Shown here: positions 15,023 to 23,369 of the stretch, piece by piece
Layout: every line of letters starts with the position of its first letter
How positions within the stretch are numbered: position 1 is the first letter of the stretch
Origin: an uncultured Erysipelotrichaceae bacterium
GTDB lineage: Bacteria > Bacillota_I > Bacilli_A > Erysipelotrichales > Erysipelotrichaceae
Reading direction: 5' to 3'
DNA: 33,018 bases
Assembly (NCBI GenBank): GCA_905201565.1
Contig: CAJKOS010000006.1
Coordinates: 1-33,018 of the forward strand
Notes under the pieces: generated by a model
The model's input: only the letters and a program-made list of their open reading frames with translations
What the model was told of the DNA's origin: nothing
Databases searched by the model: none
Translations under genes and position numbers: made by a program

Positions 15023-17480
15023 GGCGTTGCTTGCAGGACTGCTGCTGTTCAGTATGCAGGAAACAGATGTTGAAGTATTTGAAGTTGAAGTATCTGGTGG
15101 TGTGACGTACACCATCTATGAAGATGAAGCTTGTGAACAACCGGTATATGAAGAGGATGAACCGGTAGTGCTTCTCAGCGAAGAAGGGAAACTGATGATC
15201 CCGGAAGCCTATGCAGGAAAGTGGTTGTTGGAAACTGACACAAAGGATGGTTACTACCCAAATGATGTGCCGGTAGAAATCAAAGAGGACATGGAAATTG
15301 TGTCAGAGTCCATCCACTATGTCATCACACTTCTATCAGATGGTGAGATGGGGGAATGCGTCTATGAACTGGTGGATGAAGAAGGTAGTGTTACTGAATT
15401 GACCATTGAGGAGAGCCTTGATATTGGTCCATACCTTTCTGCTGGAAAGACATATGTGCTGCGGGAATCTGACATCCCTGAAGAATATGCATTGCAAGGG
15501 AATGTCACGATTGAAGTACCTTTACAGAAACCAGAGGAAGAGTTGAAGCTTGACCTCTTCTATGAAAGAAGGACGGTTCTCTTGTTCAAGGGTGAAGAAG
15601 ATAGCGGTGCAGGTATCATGATTTACAAAGATGAGGTGGGAGAACAACCACTGAGGGAAGATGGATACTACCAACTGGATGAACCGATCTATCTTGATGC
15701 AGGGACATACTGGTATCGCATTGAAGAGATCGATGAGATGTACTATGAAAACAGAACAATGTACAAACTGGAAATTGATCCATCCATGTTTCAATACATG
15801 GAAGAGACATTGCCGATGGAACGGGTGAAGTTTGTGGTGCAGATGGAGGAATCTCCCTATATCATTCATGTCTATCATGATGGTGAGGAAACTGCATCTT
15901 TTGCGGCCGATGGCAAGGAACATATCCTCTATGGATTGCGGGAAAGTACTTACACCTTGCGTGGGGAAGCACTGCATGATGGGTATGATCTGAAAGACAT
16001 GGAGATTGATACAGGCAGTGCAAATGATGGAACGGTGATTGTGCTGCAGCCAGAACTGTTTACCGTACAGGTGCGCATGTTTGACAAGTACCAGAACACA
16101 TACCTTTCTGGTACGGTCGTTGTAAAAGATGATACCGGTCAGGAAGTGACAAGGGTGGAAACCGATGGTGATTACGCCAAGGTCAATGGTCTTATGGCTG
16201 GAAGGACATACTGGTTTGAGGTATTGGAAACCGATACCGTCCATATGGATGAAAGGGTGAAGCTGACCATGCAGGATAGTGCGTCTTTTGTGGTAGATGT
16301 ACCGGTGGTGACAAATGTGACATTGACTTTGGAAACCAGTGACAAAGATGCACGCTTCAACCTCTATCAGGATGAGGCATGTACGATGCCTGTAGTGGAT
16401 ATGGAAGATATACCTTCTGGCAGCTACAGGCTGTTACCAGGTACATATTTCCTCAAGCAGACAGGTTTTGGTGAGACATACTACCGGGAGAATGCGGTAA
16501 TGAAACTGGATGTGTATGGCAATGTTTCAAAGGTCATTCCTTCTTCTGAAGTGCGTGCGGTTCTAGGCGCAAAAGATTCGGATACGACAGTTTCAGAAGT
16601 ACAGCTGGAACTGCTGGAAGAAGGAGAAGTAGTCGAGAGATGGCAGGGAGAAAAGGAATTTGTGTTAAAGCGTGGCAGGGTGTATGCCCTGCGTCAGGCA
16701 GCTCCGCTATCCGGTTATCTGAACGGGGAGGAAGTGAAGTTTTCTACCATGGGAGAAAAACCAGAGGAAGAGCTATCACACTACCTTGCATTGCATCCGT
16801 ATACGATACTGACATTGCATGGTGCAGAAAATGCCGGGGCAGTGCTCTATACGGATGAAACATGTATGTATCCGGCATATGATGTGGATGGTCTTGTTGC
16901 ACAGGTGCACATGGATGAAAGTGGTACAGAAAGGCTGCGCATGCCTGAGGGCACATACTACATGAAGGAAATGGGTGGTGCAGGTTTTTATGAAAGTGGT
17001 GAGATACGCAGGGTGGATCTTGTTTCCCCTTATGCCGAAGAATCTCTTTCTCCAGTACCGGTATCGTTTTCCATCCGTTTTCTGGATGAACATGAACAGC
17101 CAGTACAGGGTGCCGCTTTCTCCTTGAAGGATGAAGCGGGTAATGTATTGGAAGAATGGATCAGTGGCAGTGAGGACTATGCAATACAGGCAAAGCTGCT
17201 TGCCGGGGGTGCCTACATCATCCATCAGGACAAAGCACCAGATGGGTATGAAAGGATGAAGACGGATATTGTCTATACAACACCACTAACCGTACCAGAG
17301 ACATTGCCAATAGTGACCATTGAGGCAAAGCAGTATGCCCCTGTCAGGGAGAAAGAGGCAGTACAGGACATGGAAGATGTGCGGAATGAGAAAAAGGTCA
17401 ATATCTTCTATGGTGCTGCTGGTGTGCTCTTTGTTCTGCTTGTTGGTATTGTTGGAATGAACTGGTACAAGAAGAAGTGA
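15015..17480 (+). CDS. Membrane-anchored SpaA/prealbumin-like repeat surface protein
   Basis: An 821-residue predicted extracellular protein: a short signal-like N-terminus (MRKALLAGLLLFSMQ), many beta-rich units, one C-terminal membrane helix (about 797-817) and a KKK tail. A motif of the form Y-x-D-E-x-C/V-x-x-P recurs at residues 35-43, 204-212, 451-459 and 612-620, each followed about 20-30 residues later by a G-T-Y/K-T-Y strand (GKTYVLR, AGTYWYR, PGTYFLK, EGTYYMKE), the style of SpaA/Cna_B-like domains in Gram-positive adhesins and pilins. KAPDGYE near 740 is also typical. No LPxTG motif is present, so anchoring is by the helix and not by sortase. The ATG follows AGGAGAG and overlaps the sigma-like gene. 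The ligand is unknown. Confidence 0.82.
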   Translation: MRKALLAGLLLFSMQETDVEVFEVEVSGGVTYTIYEDEACEQPVYEEDEPVVLLSEEGKLMIPEAYAGKWLLETDTKDGYYPNDVPVEIKEDMEIVSESIHYVITLLSDGEMGECVYELVDEEGSVTELTIEESLDIGPYLSAGKTYVLRESDIPEEYALQGNVTIEVPLQKPEEELKLDLFYERRTVLLFKGEEDSGAGIMIYKDEVGEQPLREDGYYQLDEPIYLDAGTYWYRIEEIDEMYYENRTMYKLEIDPSMFQYMEETLPMERVKFVVQMEESPYIIHVYHDGEETASFAADGKEHILYGLRESTYTLRGEALHDGYDLKDMEIDTGSANDGTVIVLQPELFTVQVRMFDKYQNTYLSGTVVVKDDTGQEVTRVETDGDYAKVNGLMAGRTYWFEVLETDTVHMDERVKLTMQDSASFVVDVPVVTNVTLTLETSDKDARFNLYQDEACTMPVVDMEDIPSGSYRLLPGTYFLKQTGFGETYYRENAVMKLDVYGNVSKVIPSSEVRAVLGAKDSDTTVSEVQLELLEEGEVVERWQGEKEFVLKRGRVYALRQAAPLSGYLNGEEVKFSTMGEKPEEELSHYLALHPYTILTLHGAENAGAVLYTDETCMYPAYDVDGLVAQVHMDESGTERLRMPEGTYYMKEMGGAGFYESGEIRRVDLVSPYAEESLSPVPVSFSIRFLDEHEQPVQGAAFSLKDEAGNVLEEWISGSEDYAIQAKLLAGGAYIIHQDKAPDGYERMKTDIVYTTPLTVPETLPIVTIEAKQYAPVREKEAVQDMEDVRNEKKVNIFYGAAGVLFVLLVGIVGMNWYKKK

Positions 17481-17550
17481 TTTTGTGTTTGATTTGTACA
17501 AAGTTTTCTCTCTTGTGAAAATTGTGTGAAACAGAAAAGTCATTTTCCAT

Positions 17551-17556
17551 TACAAT
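17551..17556 (+). promoter_or_regulatory. Putative -10 box of the TRIC-glycosidase operon
   Basis: TACAAT, 5/6 to consensus; TGAAAC 18 bp upstream is a poor -35. The predicted start near 17563 lies after the upstream ATG at 17561, which supports 17579 as the start of the membrane protein. Confidence 0.4.
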
Positions 17557-17578
17557 AGATATGGGAAATGATTTTTTT

Positions 17579-18238
17579 ATGGATCACTTTACGATATTTG
17601 AAATGATAGGTACGATTGCCTTTGCAATCAGTGGTGCATTGAAAGCAGTCAAAAACAAAATGGATCTCTTCGGGGTAATATCCCTTGGCATCATCACTGC
17701 TACAGCAGGAGGGGTGATGCGGGACATTATCGCCGGCTCATTCCCACCATCCGCTTTTGTACATCCTGTCTATGTCCTCACCGCAGGGATTACTTCTCTT
17801 GTTGTCTTCCTGTATGCGTATTTCCGCTATACCAGGAAAGCACACCTTTCCTTCTCCCGATATGCCTTTATGCTTTCCCTTGGTGATGCGATAGGACTTG
17901 GTATATTTACAACCATGGGCATGCATACCGTAATTGAACTGCATGGCATGGACAATGGATTTCTCTGTGTTTTTTCCGGCATGGTCACCGGTATTGGTGG
18001 TGGCGTGCTGAGAGATATGATGTTACATGAACAGCCTGAGGTGTTCCGCAAGTATGTTTATGCCCTTGCGAGCATCATCGGTGGGATAGTTTCCTATGTG
18101 CTGTTTCTTTATGGGGAAAGCAATATTGCGATTTATGGAGGAAGCGTTCTGATTATTTGTATCAGACTTCTTGCGGCACACTACCGCTGGAGTCTGCCAA
18201 AAATCACGACTGCCAATAAAGCGGAAGAGGGGGATTGA
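17579..18238 (+). CDS. TRIC cation channel family (YadS/YicG-type) membrane protein
   Basis: A 219-residue integral membrane protein of the UPF0126/TRIC family, bacterial relatives of trimeric intracellular cation channels; some members have been linked to glycine uptake. The two internal repeats are visible: IGTIAFAISGALKAVKNKMD then GVISLGIITATAGGVMRDII in the first half, and MLSLGDAIGLGIFTTMG with GMVTGIGGGVLRDM in the second. Seven membrane segments are expected. Start choice: ATG 17579 gives the normal family N-terminus; 17561 is too near the predicted transcription start. It ends 3 nt before the glycosidase, which has its ribosome site inside this gene. Confidence 0.85.
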   Translation: MDHFTIFEMIGTIAFAISGALKAVKNKMDLFGVISLGIITATAGGVMRDIIAGSFPPSAFVHPVYVLTAGITSLVVFLYAYFRYTRKAHLSFSRYAFMLSLGDAIGLGIFTTMGMHTVIELHGMDNGFLCVFSGMVTGIGGGVLRDMMLHEQPEVFRKYVYALASIIGGIVSYVLFLYGESNIAIYGGSVLIICIRLLAAHYRWSLPKITTANKAEEGD

Positions 18239-18241
18239 ATT

Positions 18242-20131
18242 ATGGAAATCAGATATCCGGATTCATGCACACGCTACAGTATGTTTGAGGTTGCGATCAA
18301 AGGACCATCCTCAGGCAATCCATTTACCGAACAAAGTCTCAAAGGTGTATTCTCTTCAAACAGAGAAAACCGGACGGTCAAAGGCTTTTATGATGGCGAA
18401 GGCATTTACAAGATTCGCTTTATGCCCATGGAAGAGGGTATGCACTCCTTTGTGATCAGCGGTACATTTCTGGATGGACCACTGAGTGGAAGATTCTTTG
18501 TCGACAAAGCAGAAGAAGGAAGCCATGGACCGGTCAGGGTTGTGGATACAACACACTTTGCCTATGCGGATGGCACACCATATGTATCGGTTGGTACAAC
18601 ATGTTATGTATGGCATCTGCAGGATGAGGAAACAAAGCAGGAAACATTGCGGTCACTGGAAGAAGCAGGCTTTAACAAGATCCGTTTCTGCATCTTCCCG
18701 AAGCACTATGTGTATAATTTCAAGGACCCATCATGTTTCCCATATGAAGGAACACCGATGGATGCGTCTGTTCTCAATGAAGAGAACTTCGCTTCCTATA
18801 CAGGCAAAACAGAAGGCAATGACTGGGACTTCACCCGGTTCAATCCTGCCTACTTCCAGAACATTGAAACCTGTATCGAAGAACTTGGCAAACGTGGTAT
18901 AGAAGCAGATCTTATCATCATGCATCCATATGACAGATGGGGTTTCTCCTGTATGCCACGTGAAGCAGATGATCTTTACTACCATTACATCATCAACCGC
19001 TTCTCTGCCTATGCTAATGTCTGGTGGTCACTTGCCAATGAATATGACCTCATGAAGGCTAAGACAAATGAAGATTGGGAACATTTTGGAGAGCTGTTGC
19101 TGAGAGATGATCCTTACCAGCATCTGCGTTCCACCCATAACTGCCGATTGATGTATGACCACAGCCGTCCATGGATTACCCATTGTTCAGTGCAGCGTGT
19201 AGATCTCTATAAGAGTGCAGAGCTGACGGATGAATTCAAAACGAGGTACAACAAACCAGTTGTCATGGATGAAATTGCCTATGAAGGCAATCTTCCATTA
19301 GGCTGGGGTAACATCACTGGTGAAGAAATGGTCAGAAGAATGTGGGAAACCGCAATGCGAGGTGGCTATCCAGGACATAGTGAAACATACCTTTCTGATG
19401 ATGGCATCATCTGGTGGAGCCATGGTGGTACGTTACATGGCGAAAGTGCAAAGCGGATGAACTTCTTGAAAGAAGTGATGGCTTTTTTCCCATCTGGTGA
19501 AATTGCCTTTGATGGTTCTGAATGGGATTGTGTTACCGCTGTGCCGGAAAAAGAATGGTTCGAACCAGTCAAATCTGTCTATGTATACTATTTCAGCTTC
19601 ATGCGTCCTTCTTCAAGGCCATTCCATATGCCTGAAGGTGTTCACTTCCACGCGGAAGTCATCGACACATGGAACATGACCATTGAAGATGCAGGTGTTC
19701 ATGAAGGTTCCTTCTCCATTGAACTGCCAGCCCGTCAGTACATGGCAATCCGCCTGACGAGAACTGAGGAAGAATGCCGTGAACCATATCCACCTGTAGA
19801 AGAGGAAGAAGTGGAGACGGCAGAAGTTGAAGAGACAGATGAAGGTGCCTATGTCATTGAAGAGGAACTTGAAGAAGTTGCAGAGAGCGAAGAGGTAACG
19901 GAAACTGAGGAACCTCTTGAAACAGAGAAAGAGGAACTAACAGAAGAGGAAGTTCCTGATGAACCAGCTGAAGAGGAAGAAGAAGTGACAAAGGAGGAAG
20001 AACCTGTTGAAGAAGAGAAGGGTGATTTCCTTGATGTCTATACTTCCTGGCAGAAAGATGGTTACCACAACAATGATGATACGGATGAACTTCCTGAGTT
20101 TCTGACGGGAAAGCATCGCATTATAGAATGA
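18242..20131 (+). CDS. Clan GH-A glycoside hydrolase (DUF5060-GH-DUF5605 type) with acidic C-terminal tail
   Basis: A 629-residue protein without a signal peptide, so a cytoplasmic glycosidase acting on imported oligosaccharides is likely. Domains: N-terminal beta-sandwich like DUF5060 (about 1-95), a TIM-barrel catalytic domain like DUF4038/GH140-type enzymes (about 105-410), and a C-terminal beta domain like DUF5605 (about 415-505). WWSLANEYD holds the probable acid/base E267 (Asn-Glu pair) and VVMDEIAYEG the probable nucleophile E344. Residues about 508-593 form a Glu-rich low-complexity tract, followed by a short tail ending TGKHRIIE. RBS AGAGGGGG ends 8 nt before the ATG. Substrate cannot be stated; a beta-linked plant or host glycan is plausible. 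Confidence 0.8.
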   Translation: MEIRYPDSCTRYSMFEVAIKGPSSGNPFTEQSLKGVFSSNRENRTVKGFYDGEGIYKIRFMPMEEGMHSFVISGTFLDGPLSGRFFVDKAEEGSHGPVRVVDTTHFAYADGTPYVSVGTTCYVWHLQDEETKQETLRSLEEAGFNKIRFCIFPKHYVYNFKDPSCFPYEGTPMDASVLNEENFASYTGKTEGNDWDFTRFNPAYFQNIETCIEELGKRGIEADLIIMHPYDRWGFSCMPREADDLYYHYIINRFSAYANVWWSLANEYDLMKAKTNEDWEHFGELLLRDDPYQHLRSTHNCRLMYDHSRPWITHCSVQRVDLYKSAELTDEFKTRYNKPVVMDEIAYEGNLPLGWGNITGEEMVRRMWETAMRGGYPGHSETYLSDDGIIWWSHGGTLHGESAKRMNFLKEVMAFFPSGEIAFDGSEWDCVTAVPEKEWFEPVKSVYVYYFSFMRPSSRPFHMPEGVHFHAEVIDTWNMTIEDAGVHEGSFSIELPARQYMAIRLTRTEEECREPYPPVEEEEVETAEVEETDEGAYVIEEELEEVAESEEVTETEEPLETEKEELTEEEVPDEPAEEEEEVTKEEEPVEEEKGDFLDVYTSWQKDGYHNNDDTDELPEFLTGKHRIIE

Positions 20132-20136
20132 TGAAG

Positions 20137-20165
20137 AAGGTATGGCTATGGCATACCTTTTGTTT
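20137..20165 (+). terminator. Terminator of the TRIC-glycosidase operon
   Basis: Eight-bp stem AAGGTATG (20137-20144) with CATACCTT (20152-20159), seven-base loop, followed by T-rich sequence to 20165. Confidence 0.75.
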
Positions 20166-20175
20166 TGGGTATAAG

Positions 20176-20200
20176 AAAAGCAGCACATGATCTGTGCTGC
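20176..20200 (-). terminator. Terminator of pfkA
   Basis: Minus-strand 8-bp stem GCAGCACA/TGTGCTGC (20193-20200 with 20180-20187), loop of five, followed by TTTTC. It starts 6 nt after the pfkA stop. Confidence 0.75.
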
Positions 20201-20206
20201 CTGAAC

Positions 20207-21283
20207 TTAGTCACCGAAGGAAATACCGATGAACTTTGCTTCTTTGATGATCTCTGCCTCTGGATCAAGTGTCTTGAGCTTGCCAGCAACTTCTGCAAGT
20301 GGAACAGTTGTCATCTCACGGTTCTTGTAAGCAACCATGACACCAAACTGCTTCTTGAGGATGAGCTTTGCGGCTTCTGCACCAAGTCTTGAAGAGAAGA
20401 CTCTGTCATAGGCAACCGGTGTACCACCACGCTGGATGTGTCCAGGTACGGTGACGCGTACTTCACGGCCTGTAGCCTTTGTGATCTGGTCTGCCAGTTC
20501 ATAGGAAACAGAAGGGAAGGTGTAGTTCTCAAGCTTCTTCTTGTATTCCTTCTTTGTGAGCTGTGCATCCTGTTTGGAAATAGCACCTTCAGCCACTGCG
20601 ATGATGGTGAAGCGCTTGCCCTGTCTGTCACGTTCTTCAATGACATCGAGGATCTTGTCGAGTTCATATGGAATTTCCGGAATCAGGATGATGTCTGCAC
20701 CACCGGCAATACCGGCATTGAGTGGCAGCCAGCCAACCTTGTGTCCCATGACTTCGACGATGAATACACGACCATGGGAGTTTGCGGTTGTGTGAATTTC
20801 ATCGATGCATCGTGTAGCGATGTCGACAGCACTCTGGAAACCGAATGTCATATCTGTTCCCCAGAGGTCATTGTCGATGGTCTTTGGCAATGTGATGACA
20901 TTGAGTCCTTCTTCAGAAAGAAGGTTTGCGGTCTTTGTGGAACCATTGCCACCGAGCATGACAAGGCAGTCAAGCTGCAGTTTGAGATAAGTCTCCTTCA
21001 TGCATTCGACTTTGTCACGTCCATCTGGTAATGGGTCATGAATCTGTTTGAATGGTGTACGGGATGTTCCAAGAATTGTTCCACCAACTGTCAGAATGTT
21101 GGAAAAGTCTTCTTCTGTCAGCAGTCTGAATCTCGAATTGATGAGTCCCTTGTAACCATCTTCAAAACCATAGAACTCTACCGGTTCTTTGGCATTCGCC
21201 ATAACGCCCTTGAATACACCGCGCATGGCTGCGTTCAGCGCCTGGCAGTCGCCGCCGCTGGTAAGCATTCCTATTCTCAGCAT
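20207..21283 (-). CDS. pfkA: 6-phosphofructokinase
   Basis: A 358-residue phosphofructokinase phosphorylating fructose 6-phosphate at C1. Start is MLRIGMLTSGGDCQALNA, preceded by GGAGGAGA; an upstream in-frame codon is rejected because it lies 5' of that ribosome site. Seen: GGDCQALNA (10-18), LGTSRTPF (71-78), GGNGSTKTAN (111-120), PKTIDNDLWGTD (133-144), VEVMGHKVGW and PGHIQRGGTP. Glycine in GGNGS argues for ATP as donor, whereas PKTIDND is usual in PPi-dependent or mixed-clade enzymes; donor use is uncertain. A TACAAT box upstream suggests its own promoter. Confidence 0.92.
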   Translation of the reverse strand: MLRIGMLTSGGDCQALNAAMRGVFKGVMANAKEPVEFYGFEDGYKGLINSRFRLLTEEDFSNILTVGGTILGTSRTPFKQIHDPLPDGRDKVECMKETYLKLQLDCLVMLGGNGSTKTANLLSEEGLNVITLPKTIDNDLWGTDMTFGFQSAVDIATRCIDEIHTTANSHGRVFIVEVMGHKVGWLPLNAGIAGGADIILIPEIPYELDKILDVIEERDRQGKRFTIIAVAEGAISKQDAQLTKKEYKKKLENYTFPSVSYELADQITKATGREVRVTVPGHIQRGGTPVAYDRVFSSRLGAEAAKLILKKQFGVMVAYKNREMTTVPLAEVAGKLKTLDPEAEIIKEAKFIGISFGD

Positions 21284-21322
21284 AATGATCTCCTCCTGTA
21301 TGCAGGTCAAATAACTGTATTC

Positions 21323-21328
21323 ATTGTA
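21323..21328 (-). promoter_or_regulatory. Putative -10 box of pfkA
   Basis: Minus-strand TACAAT between deoD and pfkA, 40 nt before the pfkA ATG; the -35 position is poor (TTTCCG with 17 bp). Confidence 0.35.
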
Positions 21329-21355
21329 CCGCTTTTTAGAGGTAACGGAAACACA

Positions 21356-22069
21356 TTATTCACCAATTGCCGTTTCCAGGGCAATTTTCATCATGCTTGT
21401 GAAAGAAGTTTCTCTTTCTTCCGGTGTTGTTTCTTCCGGATAGACGAAACTGTCGGATACGGTGAGCAGTGTTGCGGCATTTTTGCCAAGTGTCTTCGCA
21501 TTCGCAAACAATGCAAAGCTTTCCATCTCTACTGCAATGCAGTGTCTGTTATCGACAACATCTTTGAGATATTCATTTCCTTCATGGTAGAAGACATCCG
21601 AAGAATGGATGGTGCCTTCATGTAGGGGAATGTTCAATGCCTCTGCAGCTTTTCTCAATTTGTCATTCAATGTGGCACTTGGTTCGATCGTATCGCCTTC
21701 ATAGCCACACTGTACCTTTGCATAGGTGCTTTCGGAATACGCAGCTGTCGCAAGGATGACATCATACAGTTTCAATTCCTTGACATAGGCACCGGTAGAA
21801 CCGACACGGATGATGTTATCAACATCATATTCCTTGAACAGTTCATAGGAATAAATACCGATGGATGGCATACCCATACCACTTGCCATGACGGAGACCG
21901 GCTTTCCTTTATATGTACCGGTATAGCCGCCAATGCCGCGGACATTGTTCACAAGCTTTGCATTCTCAAGGAATGTTTCTGCGATGAATTTTGCGCGGAG
22001 CGGATCACCCGGCATCAGTACGGTTTTGGCGATATCGCCACGTTTTGCTTCATTATGTGGTGTTGACAT
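21356..22069 (-). CDS. deoD: Purine nucleoside phosphorylase, DeoD type
   Basis: A 237-residue hexameric-type phosphorylase that splits purine nucleosides with phosphate for salvage. Seen: MPGDPLRAKFIAE (19-31), with the phosphate-binding GDP and R, VRGIGGYTG, ASGMGMPSIGIYSYEL, RVGSTGAY, AVEMESFALFANA (substrate-ribose Met-Glu) and LLTVSDS with the conserved Asp. Length is normal. Weak ribosome site GAGAAGG upstream. It follows the ddl terminator and has an extended -10 promoter. Confidence 0.95.
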   Translation of the reverse strand: MSTPHNEAKRGDIAKTVLMPGDPLRAKFIAETFLENAKLVNNVRGIGGYTGTYKGKPVSVMASGMGMPSIGIYSYELFKEYDVDNIIRVGSTGAYVKELKLYDVILATAAYSESTYAKVQCGYEGDTIEPSATLNDKLRKAAEALNIPLHEGTIHSSDVFYHEGNEYLKDVVDNRHCIAVEMESFALFANAKTLGKNAATLLTVSDSFVYPEETTPEERETSFTSMMKIALETAIGE

Positions 22070-22096
22070 AGTTTTTTACCTTCTCTTTCTTTACCC

Positions 22097-22105
22097 ATTA
22101 TAACA
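22097..22105 (-). promoter_or_regulatory. Extended -10 promoter of deoD
   Basis: Minus-strand TGTTATAAT, a perfect TATAAT with the TGn extension, emerging from the T-run of the ddl terminator; 27 nt before the deoD ATG. Confidence 0.6.
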
Positions 22106-22128
22106 AAAAAACACGGAATTTCCGTGTT
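22105..22128 (-). terminator. Rho-independent terminator of ddl
   Basis: Minus-strand 8-bp stem AACACGGA/TCCGTGTT (22121-22128 with 22110-22117), three-base loop, then a run of T's (A's to 22105). The stem touches the ddl stop codon at 22128-22130. Confidence 0.88.
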
Positions 22129-23345
22129 CAGTGTTTTGTACCCTTGGCACCTTTGAGACCATTCTCTGAATAGTTCGCCAAGAGGTTTGTATCATTGGAG
22201 AATGTCATGCGGCTTCTTCTGCGCTCACGGGCAAGTGCCTGATCGACAAGGCGGTCCATGAGTTCTGTGAAGGAAACACCCATTTCCTGCCAGAGGTAGA
22301 AGGCAAGTGAACCTGGGATGGTGTTGATTTCATTGACATAGATGCGCTTTGTTTCCGCATCCATCAGGAAGTCAATACGGCATACACCTGCACATCCAAG
22401 TACCTTGAATGTCTCCAGGGCATATTTCTGGATGGTTGCTGTTTCTGCTTCGCTTAATGGTGCTGGAACGATGCGGGCTGTAGAAGCCATACCTTTGGAA
22501 CCAGAGGACTTTGCGCCCTTTGCACCTTTACCGTTGCCCATGTACTTGTCCGCAAAGCTCAGCATGTTATCGCTGTCTGTCTGCTTTGTGACTTCTTCAA
22601 GTACCGAAGCTTCCGCGTGGATGGTATCACCCAGTACGGAGCAGTTGATCTCACGCATTGGTTTGACCACTTTTTCAGTGATGACCTTTTCATCAAACTG
22701 TCTTGTGTTTTCAAAACATTCAAGATATTCCTCATCGTTATGGGCGATGGAAATACCGATGGAAGAACCGGTACGGGCAGGTTTGAGGATGACCGGATAG
22801 ATGAGCTTGTGCACTCTGGCAAGGATTTCATCCTGGTGTTCATCCATCTCTTCACCATAGACATAGAACCAGTCGGTGATCGGCAGACCATTGTCATGGA
22901 GAATGTTCTTCTGCAATACCTTGTCCTGACCAACTGCCGCACCATAGAGGTCACATCCGGCATACGGGATCTTCATCATTTCTAGATATCCCTGGATGGT
23001 GCCATCTTCACCATTTGTGCCATGCATGACCGGAATGGCAACATCGATTGTGCCAAGTTCCTTCTTGCCAAACAATGTTGTTTTCACCGGCAGAATGACA
23101 ACCTTGTTATCCACATGGGCAAGGGTGACCTGTGTGCATTTGGAAACAAGCTCCTTCAGATCTTTGAAGTTGCGCACATCTTCTAGAAGTTCGGAGATAT
23201 ACATCTTTCTGTCCTTGGCAATGTAAATCGGAATGACATTATATTTTTCTCTGTCAAGAGCGGCAATTGCCTGCTCTGCAGAGATGATGGATACTTCGTG
23301 CTCAACGGATTCACCGCCGAAGAATACTGCTACATTTAATTTCAT
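22128..23345 (-). CDS. ddl: D-alanine--D-alanine ligase
   Basis: The protein (405 residues from this start) joins two D-alanines with ATP for peptidoglycan synthesis. Seen: VAVFFGGESVEHEVSIIS (N-terminal glycine-rich loop), PVMHGTNGEDGTIQG, KPARTGSSIGI (ATP/large-loop Lys), CRIDFLMDAETKRIYVNEIN with metal-binding D and E/N, and TIPGS. The stretch GKGAKG...SSGSKGMAS before RIVPAP is a longer loop of the type seen in some Firmicute ligases. The ATG at 23345 gives the family N-terminus but has no ribosome site; ATG 23369, in frame and 3 nt after the iscB stop, would add eight residues by coupled re-initiation. The iscB element appears to have separated ddl from its promoter and ribosome site. 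Confidence 0.93.
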   Translation of the reverse strand: MKLNVAVFFGGESVEHEVSIISAEQAIAALDREKYNVIPIYIAKDRKMYISELLEDVRNFKDLKELVSKCTQVTLAHVDNKVVILPVKTTLFGKKELGTIDVAIPVMHGTNGEDGTIQGYLEMMKIPYAGCDLYGAAVGQDKVLQKNILHDNGLPITDWFYVYGEEMDEHQDEILARVHKLIYPVILKPARTGSSIGISIAHNDEEYLECFENTRQFDEKVITEKVVKPMREINCSVLGDTIHAEASVLEEVTKQTDSDNMLSFADKYMGNGKGAKGAKSSGSKGMASTARIVPAPLSEAETATIQKYALETFKVLGCAGVCRIDFLMDAETKRIYVNEINTIPGSLAFYLWQEMGVSFTELMDRLVDQALARERRRSRMTFSNDTNLLANYSENGLKGAKGTKH

Positions 23346-23369
23346 CAATATTGCGGCAGGATCCCCCAT

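Noticed and set aside
17493..17502. TTTGTACAAA palindrome after the repeat-protein gene
   Set aside because: Ten bases in AT-rich DNA, likely chance; no T-run makes it a terminator.
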